A stretch of DNA of 64,000 bases, taken from NCBI RefSeq assembly GCF_002135235.1, contig NZ_NEGB01000002.1, positions 248,001-312,000 on the forward strand. Direction: 5' to 3'. Below the pieces are notes generated by a model that worked only from the letters and a program-made list of their open reading frames with translations, did not search any database and was not told where the DNA came from. The first letter of the stretch is position 1. The number at the start of each line of letters is the position of its first letter. Of this stretch, positions 20,346-29,869 are shown piece by piece. The DNA comes from Acinetobacter silvestris. Its GTDB lineage: Bacteria > Pseudomonadota > Gammaproteobacteria > Pseudomonadales > Moraxellaceae. The translations under genes and the position numbers were made by a program.

Positions 20346-20783
20346 ATGAAACAACCGAAAGAAATGACTGGTCTCGAATTCTTACAAGCCATGATCGATG
20401 GAGATATTCCACAAGCCAGTATCAGTGAAACAATTCCCATGGATTTACATAATATTTCAGCTGGAACAGCCAGTTTTAATGTCCAAGCCACTCAACGTCA
20501 CTTAAATCCACTTGGCGGTGTACATGGTGGTTTTGCTGCAACCGTATTAGACTCAGTAACAGGCTGTGCAGTCCATAGTATGCTAGAAGCGGGTGTAGGC
20601 TATGGCACAATAGATCTTAATATTAAAATGTGTCGCCCAATTCCTCTAGATAAAAAATTACTCGCGATTGGACAAATCATTAATATGAGCAAAAATCTAG
20701 GTATTTCTGAAGGAAAAATTATTGACGAAAATGGTAAGCTTTATGCCCATGCAACCGCAACATGTATGATTATTCGAGCTTAA
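20346..20783 (+). CDS. PaaI-family acyl-CoA thioesterase
   Basis: This 145-residue hotdog-fold thioesterase has signature GGVHGGFAATVLDS, with the HGG turn and catalytic acid/Asn region, then IDLNIKMCRPI. AAGGATAAGAC precedes the ATG. PaaI-type enzymes hydrolyse acyl-CoA thioesters in the cytoplasm; the substrate cannot be read. Confidence 0.88.
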   Translation: MKQPKEMTGLEFLQAMIDGDIPQASISETIPMDLHNISAGTASFNVQATQRHLNPLGGVHGGFAATVLDSVTGCAVHSMLEAGVGYGTIDLNIKMCRPIPLDKKLLAIGQIINMSKNLGISEGKIIDENGKLYAHATATCMIIRA

Positions 20784-20823
20784 TCGAACCATATCATTAT
20801 TCATTAGAAAGATAAAAATTAAA

Positions 20824-20862
20824 TTTATGACTGGAAAACCATGCTGCTTAACCAGTCATAAA
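20824..20862. terminator. Hairpin between convergent genes
   Basis: TTTATGACTGG (20824-20834) pairs with CCAGTCATAAA (20852-20862), an 11-bp stem. It separates the thioesterase from the convergent unknown gene. The T tract is weak on both strands, so terminator status is moderate. Confidence 0.5.
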
Positions 20863-20879
20863 AAAATTATAGCTATCCA

Positions 20880-21338
20880 CTAAACTGCCTTTTTTAACAC
20901 CTTAAGCACTTGTTGTTGATCTAATTCAGGACGTTCAGTCCCTCTATAGATACAGAAATACTTAAACACGCTATCTAGCAATAATGATAATTGCGTGCTT
21001 TCAGAAACAGACCAAACTTTTGAATTATTAATTCCTGATAATGCACTGCCATTCAATTGATACAGATATAAATCGTGATCACGTTGAATCGATTGTTTAC
21101 GACCTCGATAGTCATTTTCCAACAACAAGTGGCAAGGAGAGTTGATTAACCATTTTTCACTAAACCAAAGCTGTAATAAATCACCAAGAGATAATGCTAT
21201 CTTGCCAACAGGCCAGATATCGATAAAAGCATCTTCGACATATGTCTGATATTGCTCAGTGTTTGATAGGATAGATAAATAATTTTCTTTATAAAAATCA
21301 ATATTTGTAAAAATTTCGGGAATGGTCAGCGTATTCAT
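20880..21338 (-). CDS. Hypothetical protein, 152 residues
   Basis: This is a soluble acidic protein with several aromatic and leucine-rich helices (LSLGDLLQLWFSEKW) and a basic stretch NDYRGRKQSIQRDHD. There is no signal, membrane or metal motif. It ends next to a hairpin shared with the convergent thioesterase. The family is not recognised. A normal start region (gatagcGAATG context) and codon use suggest it is real. Confidence 0.7.
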   Translation of the reverse strand: MNTLTIPEIFTNIDFYKENYLSILSNTEQYQTYVEDAFIDIWPVGKIALSLGDLLQLWFSEKWLINSPCHLLLENDYRGRKQSIQRDHDLYLYQLNGSALSGINNSKVWSVSESTQLSLLLDSVFKYFCIYRGTERPELDQQQVLKVLKKAV

Positions 21339-21548
21339 TCGCTATCTCCTGTTTAGCCATTTTAGTGCTGGCAAGTTGGTTCAAATCCACACTGTTTAAG
21401 CTCATGCTTAAACGCTCTGTTATGCATTCAATCTAACAAGTCATTTTCATTTATGCAACCCACGAATCATTATTTTCATGAGACTTATGCTTTTTGCTTA
21501 AATATAAAGCATACAAGCTAAAATTAAAGAAAACATGACAGTTAATGC

Positions 21549-21576
21549 TTGACCACTCTAAAAATCTCCTTATAAT
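21549..21576 (+). promoter_or_regulatory. Sigma-70 promoter of tRNA-Asn
   Basis: TTGACC (21549-21554) and TATAAT (21571-21576) are separated by 16 bases and end 11 bases before the mature tRNA. This is a strong consensus promoter for a stable RNA. Confidence 0.8.
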
Positions 21577-21587
21577 CGCATGCAGAT

Positions 21588-21663
21588 TCTCCAATAGCTC
21601 AGTCGGTAGAGCGACGGACTGTTAATCCGCAGGTCCCTGGTTCGAGCCCAGGTTGGAGAGCCA
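21588..21663 (+). tRNA. tRNA-Asn (GTT)
   Basis: This 76-base cloverleaf has acceptor TCTCCAA paired with TTGGAGA, discriminator G, encoded CCA, D-loop AGTCGGTAGA and T-loop GTTCGAG. The anticodon GTT (21621-21623) lies in the loop CTGTTAA. Closely resembles bacterial tRNA-Asn. Confidence 0.98.
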
Positions 21664-21670
21664 GATTCTA

Positions 21671-21702
21671 AAAATCCCACTATAATCATAGTGGGATTTT
21701 TT
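21671..21702 (+). terminator. Terminator of tRNA-Asn
   Basis: ATCCCACTAT (21674-21683) pairs with ATAGTGGGAT (21688-21697), with loop AATC, followed by T6. It sits 10 bases after the tRNA. Confidence 0.9.
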
Positions 21703-21790
21703 ATTGCAAACATCATCATCTTAAATAACAAATATTACGATAATCAATCAAAAAAAATCCCCTATAAATTAGAGGATTTGATCTTGTGAA

Positions 21791-22444
21791 TTAAGCAACC
21801 TGAACAGGTATACCACTATGGAAGCGAAAGGTATCATCTTCCGATAAAATTAGATTCTTTTCTATTTCGCGAATACAATCAATTCTCTGCTGAATATCTT
21901 CTTCGGGATTTTTCATTTTCGAAGTCTTTGCAATTTCAGTTGCTAATGCTAAATAATCTTCAAAATGACGTGATTCAGACTTAAGTAAATAACGATAATA
22001 TCGCCCTAATTCTTCATCAACAAATGGAGCAAGCGCATAGAAACGCTCGCATGAACGTGCTTCAACAAAAGCACCGATGACCAATACATCAATCAGAGCT
22101 TCTGGTTCATAGGTACGGATTTCTTTACGCAAAACACCTGCATAACGCCCCGCACTTACCGCTTTCCATTCTTGACCACGTTTCGCCATTAACTCTAGGA
22201 CTTGCTCATAATGCAGCATTTCCTCACGAACCAATTGAGCAAGTTTGATCTGTAAATCTGCAAAAAAGCTATAGCGGAACATTAAATTCATCGCTGTTCC
22301 GGCTGCTTTTTTCTCACAATTGGCATGATCTTGCATCAATAATGGGAGATTATTCAGTGCCTCATCCAGCCAAGCTTTTGGGGTTTCACAACCTAAAAAT
22401 GCAATTATAGGTTGCATCAGTTCATCATATTTAATATTTGACAT
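21791..22444 (-). CDS. miaE: tRNA-(ms2io6A)-hydroxylase
   Basis: This 217-residue non-heme diiron monooxygenase hydroxylates the isopentenyl side chain of ms2i6A37 in tRNAs reading UNN codons. Ferritin-like iron ligands are visible in REEMLHYEQVLEL, FVEARSCERFYAL and KSESRHFEDYL. The N-terminal FLGCETPKAWLDEAL matches MiaE. It lies downstream of pdxJ in the same direction, 43 bases away. Confidence 0.95.
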   Translation of the reverse strand: MSNIKYDELMQPIIAFLGCETPKAWLDEALNNLPLLMQDHANCEKKAAGTAMNLMFRYSFFADLQIKLAQLVREEMLHYEQVLELMAKRGQEWKAVSAGRYAGVLRKEIRTYEPEALIDVLVIGAFVEARSCERFYALAPFVDEELGRYYRYLLKSESRHFEDYLALATEIAKTSKMKNPEEDIQQRIDCIREIEKNLILSEDDTFRFHSGIPVQVA

Positions 22445-22487
22445 GATTAATATTCAATAACAGCCGACTTAAAAATAAAGAGTAAAA

Positions 22488-23213
22488 TTAACGTGCAGCT
22501 TGAATAGCCGCTTTCATATCTTGTACAGCTTGCGGTAAACCAACAAAAACACTGTCAGCAATAATGGCGTGCCCAATATTCAATTCGTTAATTTGTGGAA
22601 TCGCCGCAATAGCCGTCACATTTTCTAGATTTAAGCCATGTCCAGCATTTACCAGCAAGCCTTTCGCTGCTGCATATTCAGTGCCTTTGATAATACGCTG
22701 CAATTCTAATTGCTGAGCCTGTTCCGTTTCAGCATTAGCATAAGCTCCCGTATGCAATTCGATTGTCGAAGCACCACAAGCAAGTGCAGCATCAATTTGT
22801 GCAAAATCGGCATCAATAAATAAAGAAACTTCACTACCTACAGACATTAACGCTTGAGTTGCAGCTTTGACATCAGCAAAATGCCCCACTACATCCAGCC
22901 CACCTTCTGTCGTCACTTCCTCGCGTTTTTCAGGAACAAAACAAACAAAATGTGGCTTAATTTCTTGCGCAAATTTCACCATTTCATCAGTAACAGCAAG
23001 CTCAAGATTCATTCGAGTGGTTAAAACTGGTCGCATACGACGCACATCATCATCTTGAATATGACGACGATCTTCACGAAGATGCAAGGTAATCCCCTCA
23101 GCGCCTGCCTGTTCACAAATGAGAGCTGCCTTTACAGGATCAGGATAAGTCGTACCACGCGCTTGTCGTAGCGTTGCAACATGATCAATGTTTACACCAA
23201 GCAATGCAGCCAT
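22488..23213 (-). CDS. pdxJ: Pyridoxine 5'-phosphate synthase
   Basis: This 241-residue TIM-barrel enzyme joins 1-deoxyxylulose 5-phosphate with aminoacetone 3-phosphate to make PNP, the last ring-forming step for vitamin B6. Start at 23213 chosen for AAGGAA upstream and family N-terminus [18 protein letters not shown]; a longer frame would run into recO. Further motifs: [33 protein letters not shown] and [13 protein letters not shown]. It follows recO by 32 bases, the classic recO-pdxJ order. Confidence 0.97.
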   Translation of the reverse strand: MAALLGVNIDHVATLRQARGTTYPDPVKAALICEQAGAEGITLHLREDRRHIQDDDVRRMRPVLTTRMNLELAVTDEMVKFAQEIKPHFVCFVPEKREEVTTEGGLDVVGHFADVKAATQALMSVGSEVSLFIDADFAQIDAALACGASTIELHTGAYANAETEQAQQLELQRIIKGTEYAAAKGLLVNAGHGLNLENVTAIAAIPQINELNIGHAIIADSVFVGLPQAVQDMKAAIQAAR

Positions 23214-23245
23214 AACTTTTTCCTTACTAGATTTTAATTTAAAAT

Positions 23246-23965
23246 TTATCGAATAGATTTTTTGGATTGTGCGCTCTGAATCCACAGTTGACGACTTTTT
23301 AGCGGCCGATCACCCAGTAAAGACGTAATCATCTGACGGTAAAGCTTTGTCAGCAATTGTAACTGCTCTACCGTAAAATCCCTACCTTTTTCATAGTTCA
23401 ACATACTGAGAATTTGCTCACCAGTCAGTGTTGCAGAAGAAGTATGTGAGATGGGAATAAAGCCCTCTGACAATTGAAATTGGTAACGAGACAAAGGAAG
23501 AATAATCTGCTGTTGCGCATCACACTCATAATCCAATGGATAACCAAGCTCTTCCAACAAAGCATGTTCAAATTGACGCAGAATTTGTCTTAAAAAGGTA
23601 TCCGCTTCTGGGTGAGTCGATATTTTTTGTAAATGATCTAAAGTCAGATGATATTGTACAAAAGTTTCAGGCATCGCAACTTCTAAAGGACAAAGTCGCA
23701 ATAAAAGCTCATTTAAGTAAAAGCCTGAAAAGAAAGCATCACCATAAAAAAAAACAGGCTGGTTTAAAATTTCAATTTTAGAAAAATTTTTAAGCTCACC
23801 TTTCCCTGATGCTTGTACAGTAATCGGCTGATATTGTGGCGGTGGCGTATGCCTTAAGATTCCATCAATTCGACCATGTTCTTGGGTAAATAAATGTACG
23901 ATATGACTGCGTTCACGATATTTTCGATGATGAATTAAATAGCCATGTAGGACTTCATTACGCAT
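23246..23965 (-). CDS. recO: DNA repair protein RecO
   Basis: This 239-residue RecFOR-pathway protein anneals SSB-coated DNA and loads RecA. The N-terminal OB domain starts [22 protein letters not shown], followed by a helical domain with [18 protein letters not shown]. Zinc cysteines found in some RecO proteins are not obvious. It lies between the small lipoprotein and pdxJ. Confidence 0.94.
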   Translation of the reverse strand: MRNEVLHGYLIHHRKYRERSHIVHLFTQEHGRIDGILRHTPPPQYQPITVQASGKGELKNFSKIEILNQPVFFYGDAFFSGFYLNELLLRLCPLEVAMPETFVQYHLTLDHLQKISTHPEADTFLRQILRQFEHALLEELGYPLDYECDAQQQIILPLSRYQFQLSEGFIPISHTSSATLTGEQILSMLNYEKGRDFTVEQLQLLTKLYRQMITSLLGDRPLKSRQLWIQSAQSKKSIR

Positions 23966-23976
23966 CGTAAGATCGC

Positions 23977-24171
23977 TTAATCATCCTTATCTTTTTTCTT
24001 ATCTTGATCTTCATCATCACCATTTGGAATGACAGCACCAACCACAGCTGCCGTGCCTTTTACCACACCCTTCGTGGTTTTATAGGCGACTTTAACAGGA
24101 ACCGTAACAATCTTAGTAATACAGCCTTGTAACATAAAGATACAGGTAAAAATTACAAATACTTTAATCAT
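23977..24171 (-). CDS. Small lipoprotein with charged tail
   Basis: A 64-residue lipoprotein: signal MIKVFVIFTCIFMLQGC with lipobox LQGC (Cys17), short glycine/valine segment KGVVKGTAAVVGAVIPNG and a very acidic/lysine tail (DDEDQDKKKDKDD). I recall a small Acinetobacter lipoprotein family (NF038104) like this. It sits inside the era-recO cluster with 27 and 11 base gaps. The function is unknown; outer membrane or inner membrane location depends on residue +2, Ile, favouring outer membrane. Confidence 0.8.
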   Translation of the reverse strand: MIKVFVIFTCIFMLQGCITKIVTVPVKVAYKTTKGVVKGTAAVVGAVIPNGDDEDQDKKKDKDD

Positions 24172-24198
24172 TACAGTTCACTCTCAAAAATTATTTAA

Positions 24199-25227
24199 TT
24201 AAATATCGCTATAACCCAAACTTTTGAGTGCACGCTCATCATCTGACCAACCACCTTTAACTTTAACCCAAAGTGTAAGCATGATTTTTTGTTCGAACAT
24301 TTTTTCCATATCCGCACGCGCATCCATACCAATTTTTTTCAGCTTCGAGCCTTTATCACCAATTACGATGGCTTTTTGACCTTGGCGATCGACAAAAATA
24401 GTCGCATCAATATAAGTACAAGCTGCTTTAGGACGGCCTGTTTTCTCACTAATTGTTGCTTCTTCGGTCTTGAATGACTCAATTTGCACCGTTAAATCGT
24501 ATGGTAATTCCTCACCCAACTGACGCATGATTTTTTCACGAATAATTTCACTCGCCAGAAAACGCTCTGAACGATCTGTAACTTGATCCAATGAATAAAG
24601 CGGTGCTTGGAAAGGTAAATATTGTTCAATTACATTACGTAAATGATCCAAATTTGAACCTTGCAATGCCGAAACAGGAACAATTTCAGCAAAATTCATT
24701 AATTTGGCACGCTCTTGAATTAAAGGTAGAGCTGCATTTTTATTGTCAAGCGTGTCTAATTTATTAATCACCAAAATAACAGGCATTTCAGCATTTTTGA
24801 GTTTTTCCAAAACGAGCTCATCGTTTTGAGTCCACTTCTGCGCATCTACCACAAATAAAACCAAGTTGACATCACGTAAAGCAGAAGATGCAGCACGATT
24901 CATCATTTTATTAATGGCACGAACTTCTTTTTTATGCATCCCTGGTGTATCGACAAATACTGCTTGTGATTTTTCACGGCTATCGATACCCACAATTTTA
25001 TGCCGAGTTGTTTGTGGCTTACGTGAAGTAATCGAAAGCTTTTGACCCAATAAGTGATTCATTAATGTAGATTTACCTACATTCGGGCGTCCAACAATTG
25101 CAACAAATCCACTTTTATAATCTGCAGGAATCACTGTGCCTTGTGAACTAAAGAACTGATCTAATAAATCATTACTTTCTGTTTTCGCAGGCTGATCCAT
25201 TTCATTCTGATCATTTTGAATCGACAT
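24199..25227 (-). CDS. era: GTPase Era
   Basis: This 342-residue GTPase binds the 3' end of 16S rRNA and assists 30S assembly. P-loop GRPNVGKST, G3 DTPGMHKK, G4 NKLD, and a C-terminal KH domain (KAIVIGDKGSKLKKIGMDAR) are present. It has an extra 30-residue N-terminal tail before the G domain. The stop of rnc lies 5 bases upstream, so translation is probably coupled. Confidence 0.97.
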   Translation of the reverse strand: MSIQNDQNEMDQPAKTESNDLLDQFFSSQGTVIPADYKSGFVAIVGRPNVGKSTLMNHLLGQKLSITSRKPQTTRHKIVGIDSREKSQAVFVDTPGMHKKEVRAINKMMNRAASSALRDVNLVLFVVDAQKWTQNDELVLEKLKNAEMPVILVINKLDTLDNKNAALPLIQERAKLMNFAEIVPVSALQGSNLDHLRNVIEQYLPFQAPLYSLDQVTDRSERFLASEIIREKIMRQLGEELPYDLTVQIESFKTEEATISEKTGRPKAACTYIDATIFVDRQGQKAIVIGDKGSKLKKIGMDARADMEKMFEQKIMLTLWVKVKGGWSDDERALKSLGYSDI

Positions 25228-25232
25228 GAAGG

Positions 25233-25925
25233 TTATTGCTCCAATAGCTTTAAAAATTCTGCCGCAACTGCTTGTTCAGCAAAACGACGACTCGATCCCT
25301 CACCGACCAGATTGGATAAGCCCTCCACCACACATTCTACTTTAAAATGTTGGTTGGGTGCATCACCCTGAATATCTACAACCTCGTAAACTGGGAGAGG
25401 TTTTTTACGTGCTTGTAGATATTCCTGTAAGCGCGATTTAGGATCTTTAAGTTGATCTGTAGGTTCAATATATTCTAAATATGGTTCATACCACTTTAAA
25501 ACAATAGGTTCTAAAATAGTTAAATCTGAACAGTCAATGTAAATTGCACCGATGATCGACTCCACAGTATCTGCGAGAATAGATTCACGATGATGACCAC
25601 CTGATTTTAATTCACCCGTACTTAATATTAAACTATGACTCAATTTTAGATCATTGGCAATTTTACCTAAAGCTTCTTGGCGAACCAAAGTCGCTCTCAT
25701 ACGTGTTAAGCGTCCTTCATTTTCATGAGGATAGGTACGATATAAATAATTTGCAATGATCATCCCCAACAATGAATCGCCTAGAAATTCTAGGCGTTCA
25801 TAATTATGTTTATGACTAACCGATCGATGCGTCAATGCAAGTTGCAATAACTCAGTTTTTTTAAACTGATAACCAATACGACTAGGTAAGCGTGGATCAC
25901 TTACTTTGAACTGACCTTTGATCAA
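25233..25925 (-). CDS. rnc: Ribonuclease III
   Basis: This 230-residue endonuclease processes rRNA and structured mRNA. The catalytic signature NYERLEFLGDSLLGM is followed by a second acid cluster in DTVESIIGAIYID, then a double-strand RNA binding domain (LQEYLQARKKPLPVY to the C-terminus). Its start overlaps the DUF4845 gene by 29 bases. Confidence 0.98.
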   Translation of the reverse strand: MIKGQFKVSDPRLPSRIGYQFKKTELLQLALTHRSVSHKHNYERLEFLGDSLLGMIIANYLYRTYPHENEGRLTRMRATLVRQEALGKIANDLKLSHSLILSTGELKSGGHHRESILADTVESIIGAIYIDCSDLTILEPIVLKWYEPYLEYIEPTDQLKDPKSRLQEYLQARKKPLPVYEVVDIQGDAPNQHFKVECVVEGLSNLVGEGSSRRFAEQAVAAEFLKLLEQ

Positions 25926-26271
25926 AACTCTTCTCGAATGTTAGGACTAAATCGATATTCAGTATGAAGGGCTTTCTTACTTCATATTTTTTAGTCACTG
26001 CCAAACCATCTTGTGTTGAAACAGTCGCAATATCATTAAACTTAATATCACGAATATTATTCATATCAAAACGTTGGCTCATTTTGTTTGCAAATGCCGA
26101 AGGTGTAATAGTTGAAGGACTTGCTATAATCTGTTCTTCAATTTGTTTATCTATCACACGATCATCCCAGTAACTTGGCCATATTGCAATTATTATTTTC
26201 ACAATAAATGCAAATGCCATCACCCCAAATAAAATCCCAATATACGATGTACCTTGTTGACTCTTACGCAT
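25897..26271 (-). CDS. DUF4845 membrane protein
   Basis: This 124-residue protein has a short basic cytoplasmic start, one transmembrane helix (about residues 10-32) and a periplasmic domain with IDKQIEEQI and YEVRKPFILNIDLVLTF. This matches the DUF4845 proteins commonly found between lepB and rnc in gammaproteobacteria. Role unknown; position suggests a link with signal peptidase. The C-terminus overlaps rnc. Confidence 0.88.
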   Translation of the reverse strand: MRKSQQGTSYIGILFGVMAFAFIVKIIIAIWPSYWDDRVIDKQIEEQIIASPSTITPSAFANKMSQRFDMNNIRDIKFNDIATVSTQDGLAVTKKYEVRKPFILNIDLVLTFEKSFDQRSVQSK

Positions 26272-26295
26272 TGTTATTATCCAACATCTTCATTT

Positions 26296-27150
26296 TTAAT
26301 TAATTGAACCATTGCGACTAAAAGAAGGCAAATGTAATCCAGGCTCTTTATGCATCCAAATATAAACTGCATGCCCTGTTAAATTTTCTTCTGGCACAAA
26401 GCCCCAAAAACGACTATCAGCACTTTGGTCACGATTATCACCCATTGCAAAATAATGACCTTTTGGCACAGTCACTTCCCAACTCTGACCATTGGATTTT
26501 ACAAAACGGTCATTTGCAGTCGCGACATAAGGTAAGTCTTTCTTTGCTTGAGCATAGTTAAATGCAGAAACCAAAGTATTCTGCCCTTCAAGCAACCGGA
26601 CTAAATGCTGATGTGTTCCCATCGATTCAGTATAATAAATTGATTTCGGCGTATCTAAAATATCTTTTTCACGGCTAAATTCAGTCGGTACTTGCTTAAC
26701 TTTTTGACCATTAATAATCAATTGGCCATGATCAAACTCAATATGATCGCCAGGTAAACCAATAATACGTTTGATATAGCTAATTTTTGGATTTTCAGGA
26801 TACTTAAAAACAGCAACATCACCACGTTGTGGCTCACCAATATCAATCACTTTAGTATTGACGATTGGTAAGCGCACACCATACTGAAATTTATTCACCA
26901 AAATATAATCACCCGTTTCTAAAGTTGGTACCATAGAATCTGATGGAATATTAAAAGGTTCAAAGAAAAAAGAACGCAATACCAGCACTACAGCAAGTAC
27001 TGGCCAGAAGTCATATGCCCAAGTAATAACAAAATTTTCATTCCCTTTACCTTTCGTCGCACGCTGTTTCAATACGAACTTATCAAGCAACCACAACCCA
27101 AAAAAGATTAAGGTGGCAGGAACAAGAATTAAATTAAAATCAAAATCCAT
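26296..27150 (-). CDS. lepB: Signal peptidase I
   Basis: This 284-residue inner-membrane Ser/Lys protease removes Sec and Tat signal peptides in the periplasm. Two N-terminal membrane helices are followed by the catalytic Ser region FNIPSDSMVPTL, Lys region DVAVFKYPENPKISYIKRIIGLPGD and MGDNRDQSADSR. It is downstream of lepA by 22 bases, as in E. coli. Confidence 0.97.
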   Translation of the reverse strand: MDFDFNLILVPATLIFFGLWLLDKFVLKQRATKGKGNENFVITWAYDFWPVLAVVLVLRSFFFEPFNIPSDSMVPTLETGDYILVNKFQYGVRLPIVNTKVIDIGEPQRGDVAVFKYPENPKISYIKRIIGLPGDHIEFDHGQLIINGQKVKQVPTEFSREKDILDTPKSIYYTESMGTHQHLVRLLEGQNTLVSAFNYAQAKKDLPYVATANDRFVKSNGQSWEVTVPKGHYFAMGDNRDQSADSRFWGFVPEENLTGHAVYIWMHKEPGLHLPSFSRNGSIN

Positions 27151-27172
27151 GAGCTATATGACCTCTGTCTTT

Positions 27173-28990
27173 TTATCGTTCTACTTTCAATACAGCTAAG
27201 AATGCTTCTTGGGGGATTTCAACACTACCCACTTGTTTCATGCGCTTCTTACCTTCTTTTTGTTTAGATAACAATTTCTTCTTACGAGAAACGTCACCAC
27301 CATAACATTTTGCCAATACATTTTTACGCATCGCCTTAACCGTTGATCGGGCAATAATTTGTGCACCAATCGCCGCCTGAATAGCAACATCAAACATTTG
27401 ACGTGGAATCAAATCTTTCATCTTATCCACTAATGCAATGCCACGATGTCGTGCATCGTTACGATGACAAATCATCGCCAAAGCGTCAACTTTCTCACCA
27501 TTAATGAGTACATCAACTTTCACCAAAGACGAACTTTCGAAACGCACAAAGCTATAGTCAAGCGATGCAAAACCACGTGAGCATGACTTCAAGCGGTCAA
27601 AGAAATCCATCACGACTTCAGCCATAGGAATTTCAAAAGTTACTGATACTTGGTTACCCAAGAACTTCATATCTTTTTGTACACCACGGCGCTCAATACA
27701 CAGGGTCATGACATTACCCAAGTATTCTTGAGGCACTAAAATATGACATTCTGCAATCGGTTCACGTAAGTCTTCAACAGTTGAACCATCAGGCATTTTT
27801 GATGGACTGTCGATATAGATTGTTTCACCGGTTTTCATCAATGATTCATAAATCACTGTTGGTGCAGAAGTGATGATATCTAAATCATACTCACGTTCTA
27901 AACGCTCTTGTACGATTTCCATATGTAGCATTCCCAAGAAGCCACAACGGAAACCAAAGCCAAGTGCATCTGAACTTTCAGGTTCAAAAAACAATGATGA
28001 ATCATTAATTTGTAATTTATGCAATGCTTCACGGAAAGGTTCAAAATCACTGGCATCAATTGGGAATAAACCTGCATAGACCTGTGGTTTAACCTTTTTA
28101 AAACCGGGTAGCGTTTGAACTTCAGGTGTCGTAGACAACGTAATGGTGTCACCTACTGGTGCACCAAAAATGTCTTTAATCCCTGCAATAATGAAACCAA
28201 CTTCACCAGCTTCTAACATACCCGTTTCAGTATGTTTTGGATTAAAGATACCCACTGAGGTAATAATATGCGTTTGACCTGTTGACTTAATCAACATTTT
28301 ATCGCCTTTACGCACACGACCATGTTTAATACGTACTAAAGACACTACGCCTAAGTAGTTATCAAACCACGAATCAACAATAAGCGCTTGTAATGGCGCG
28401 TCTCGATCACCTTCAGGTGCTGGAATCACTTCTACCAAAGTTTCAAGCACACCTGCAACACCTAGCCCTGTTTTTGCAGAACACGTTGGTGCATCAGTCG
28501 CTTCAATCCCAATAATTTCTTCAATTTCATGAATAACACGCTCAGGTTCAGCCTGAGGTAAATCAATTTTATTGAGAACAGGAAGAACTTCTAGACCTTG
28601 CTCAATGGCAGTATAGCAATTCGCAACCGACTGGGCTTCTACACCTTGTGCAGCATCAACAACCAATAATGCACCCTCACAAGCAGCCAAAGAACGCGAT
28701 ACTTCATAAGAAAAATCGACATGTCCTGGGGTATCAATAAAGTTGAGCTGATACTCTTGGCCATTAGGATGAGTGTAATACAAAGTCACTGAAGTGGCTT
28801 TAATCGTAATTCCACGCTCGCGCTCCAACTCCATTGAGTCCAAAACTTGTGCTTGCATCTCTCGATCTTGCAAGCCACCACAAGTTTGAATAAAACGGTC
28901 AGCCAAAGTCGACTTCCCATGATCAATATGCGCAATGATGGAAAAATTTCGTATATTCTTGATATCAACAGACTTTTTAGCTACTGCCAT
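27173..28990 (-). CDS. lepA: Elongation factor 4
   Basis: This 605-residue translational GTPase acts on ribosomes under stress. P-loop [26 protein letters not shown]-like domains and the unique C-terminus with AVRKNVLAK-like [33 protein letters not shown]. Full length. It begins the leftward lepA-lepB-DUF4845-rnc-era series. Confidence 0.98.
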   Translation of the reverse strand: MAVAKKSVDIKNIRNFSIIAHIDHGKSTLADRFIQTCGGLQDREMQAQVLDSMELERERGITIKATSVTLYYTHPNGQEYQLNFIDTPGHVDFSYEVSRSLAACEGALLVVDAAQGVEAQSVANCYTAIEQGLEVLPVLNKIDLPQAEPERVIHEIEEIIGIEATDAPTCSAKTGLGVAGVLETLVEVIPAPEGDRDAPLQALIVDSWFDNYLGVVSLVRIKHGRVRKGDKMLIKSTGQTHIITSVGIFNPKHTETGMLEAGEVGFIIAGIKDIFGAPVGDTITLSTTPEVQTLPGFKKVKPQVYAGLFPIDASDFEPFREALHKLQINDSSLFFEPESSDALGFGFRCGFLGMLHMEIVQERLEREYDLDIITSAPTVIYESLMKTGETIYIDSPSKMPDGSTVEDLREPIAECHILVPQEYLGNVMTLCIERRGVQKDMKFLGNQVSVTFEIPMAEVVMDFFDRLKSCSRGFASLDYSFVRFESSSLVKVDVLINGEKVDALAMICHRNDARHRGIALVDKMKDLIPRQMFDVAIQAAIGAQIIARSTVKAMRKNVLAKCYGGDVSRKKKLLSKQKEGKKRMKQVGSVEIPQEAFLAVLKVER

Positions 28991-29287
28991 AAACTACTCT
29001 AAAAATATGTACACAGTCATGTACTCAATATCAAAAGTACTTATGACGTGCAAAAAACTAAACACCCAATTTGTTGCACAGTATAAGCAGATCACGGTGA
29101 AAAATATAGTGAAACACCAATAAAAACCAAGCCTTCACTGGAGTATCTCACTCAATCTTTGCCTCAGTGACAATTTAAACTAACCAATAGCTATATTTAG
29201 TCACAATATCTCTATTCAATTCCACTTTATCTTTCTATTTACCAGGTATCGGATCCAACTCAACAACCTAATTGATATAATTAGCTC

Positions 29288-29734
29288 TTAATCAAGATTA
29301 CCAAAATCAAAAGGATTAATTTCTTCACTGAGTGGTTGATATGCCTGTATGAATGTTGGTGACATACGTTTAGACCGTCCTGAGGCCATTTCGATACAGG
29401 CCCATTTGGTACTTCCAGTAAACAGCAAACTTTTGTCTTTGGCCCGATAAAATGCATACTGTCGGAAAGAATATAACGTATTGATATCATGCAACCATGT
29501 CCGCAAAACAATTTCATCACCGAGTAGTGCTGCTTTGCGATACTGCACATGATGTTCTACTGCAACCATGGCATGTTTCAATTCTAAATATTGCGCAAGC
29601 CCAAGCCCCAACGCTTCAATGTGTGCAGAAGCAACGTCTTGCATCCATTGTACATACACCACATTATTAACATGTTTTAAAATATCAATATGTTCAGCTT
29701 GAACCGTCAATTTTAGATCAAAAAAAGTACTCAC
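29288..29734 (-). CDS. YbgC/4HBT-type acyl-CoA thioesterase
   Basis: This 148-residue hotdog protein has the 4HBT motif HIDILKHVNNVVYVQWMQDV (catalytic-type Asp and Asn). It is followed by HVQYRKAALLGDEIVLRTWL. Enzymes of this class cleave acyl-CoA or hydroxybenzoyl-CoA. It stands between lepA and the protease; the precise substrate is unknown. Confidence 0.88.
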   Translation of the reverse strand: MSTFFDLKLTVQAEHIDILKHVNNVVYVQWMQDVASAHIEALGLGLAQYLELKHAMVAVEHHVQYRKAALLGDEIVLRTWLHDINTLYSFRQYAFYRAKDKSLLFTGSTKWACIEMASGRSKRMSPTFIQAYQPLSEEINPFDFGNLD

Positions 29735-29814
29735 AAAATATAACCTTCAATCTAAGCTATTTATTTAAGCCTTGTAATTTAACAAATCCATAGCAACTAT
29801 AAAATCAAATGCAT

Positions 29815-29842
29815 AAAAAACCACTCCAATACAGAGTGGTTG
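29815..29842 (-). terminator. Terminator of the DegP-like gene
   Basis: AACCACTC (29819-29826) and GAGTGGTT (29834-29841) form a hairpin. Reading leftward it is followed by a T run, so it ends the protease transcript. Confidence 0.75.
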
Positions 29843-29869
29843 TTACACTTCAACCTACTTAATGCCGCG

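Noticed and set aside
23214..23285. Longer pdxJ start reaching into recO
   Set aside because: The extra residues do not match PdxJ proteins; AAGGAA just before the ATG at 23213 supports the shorter form.
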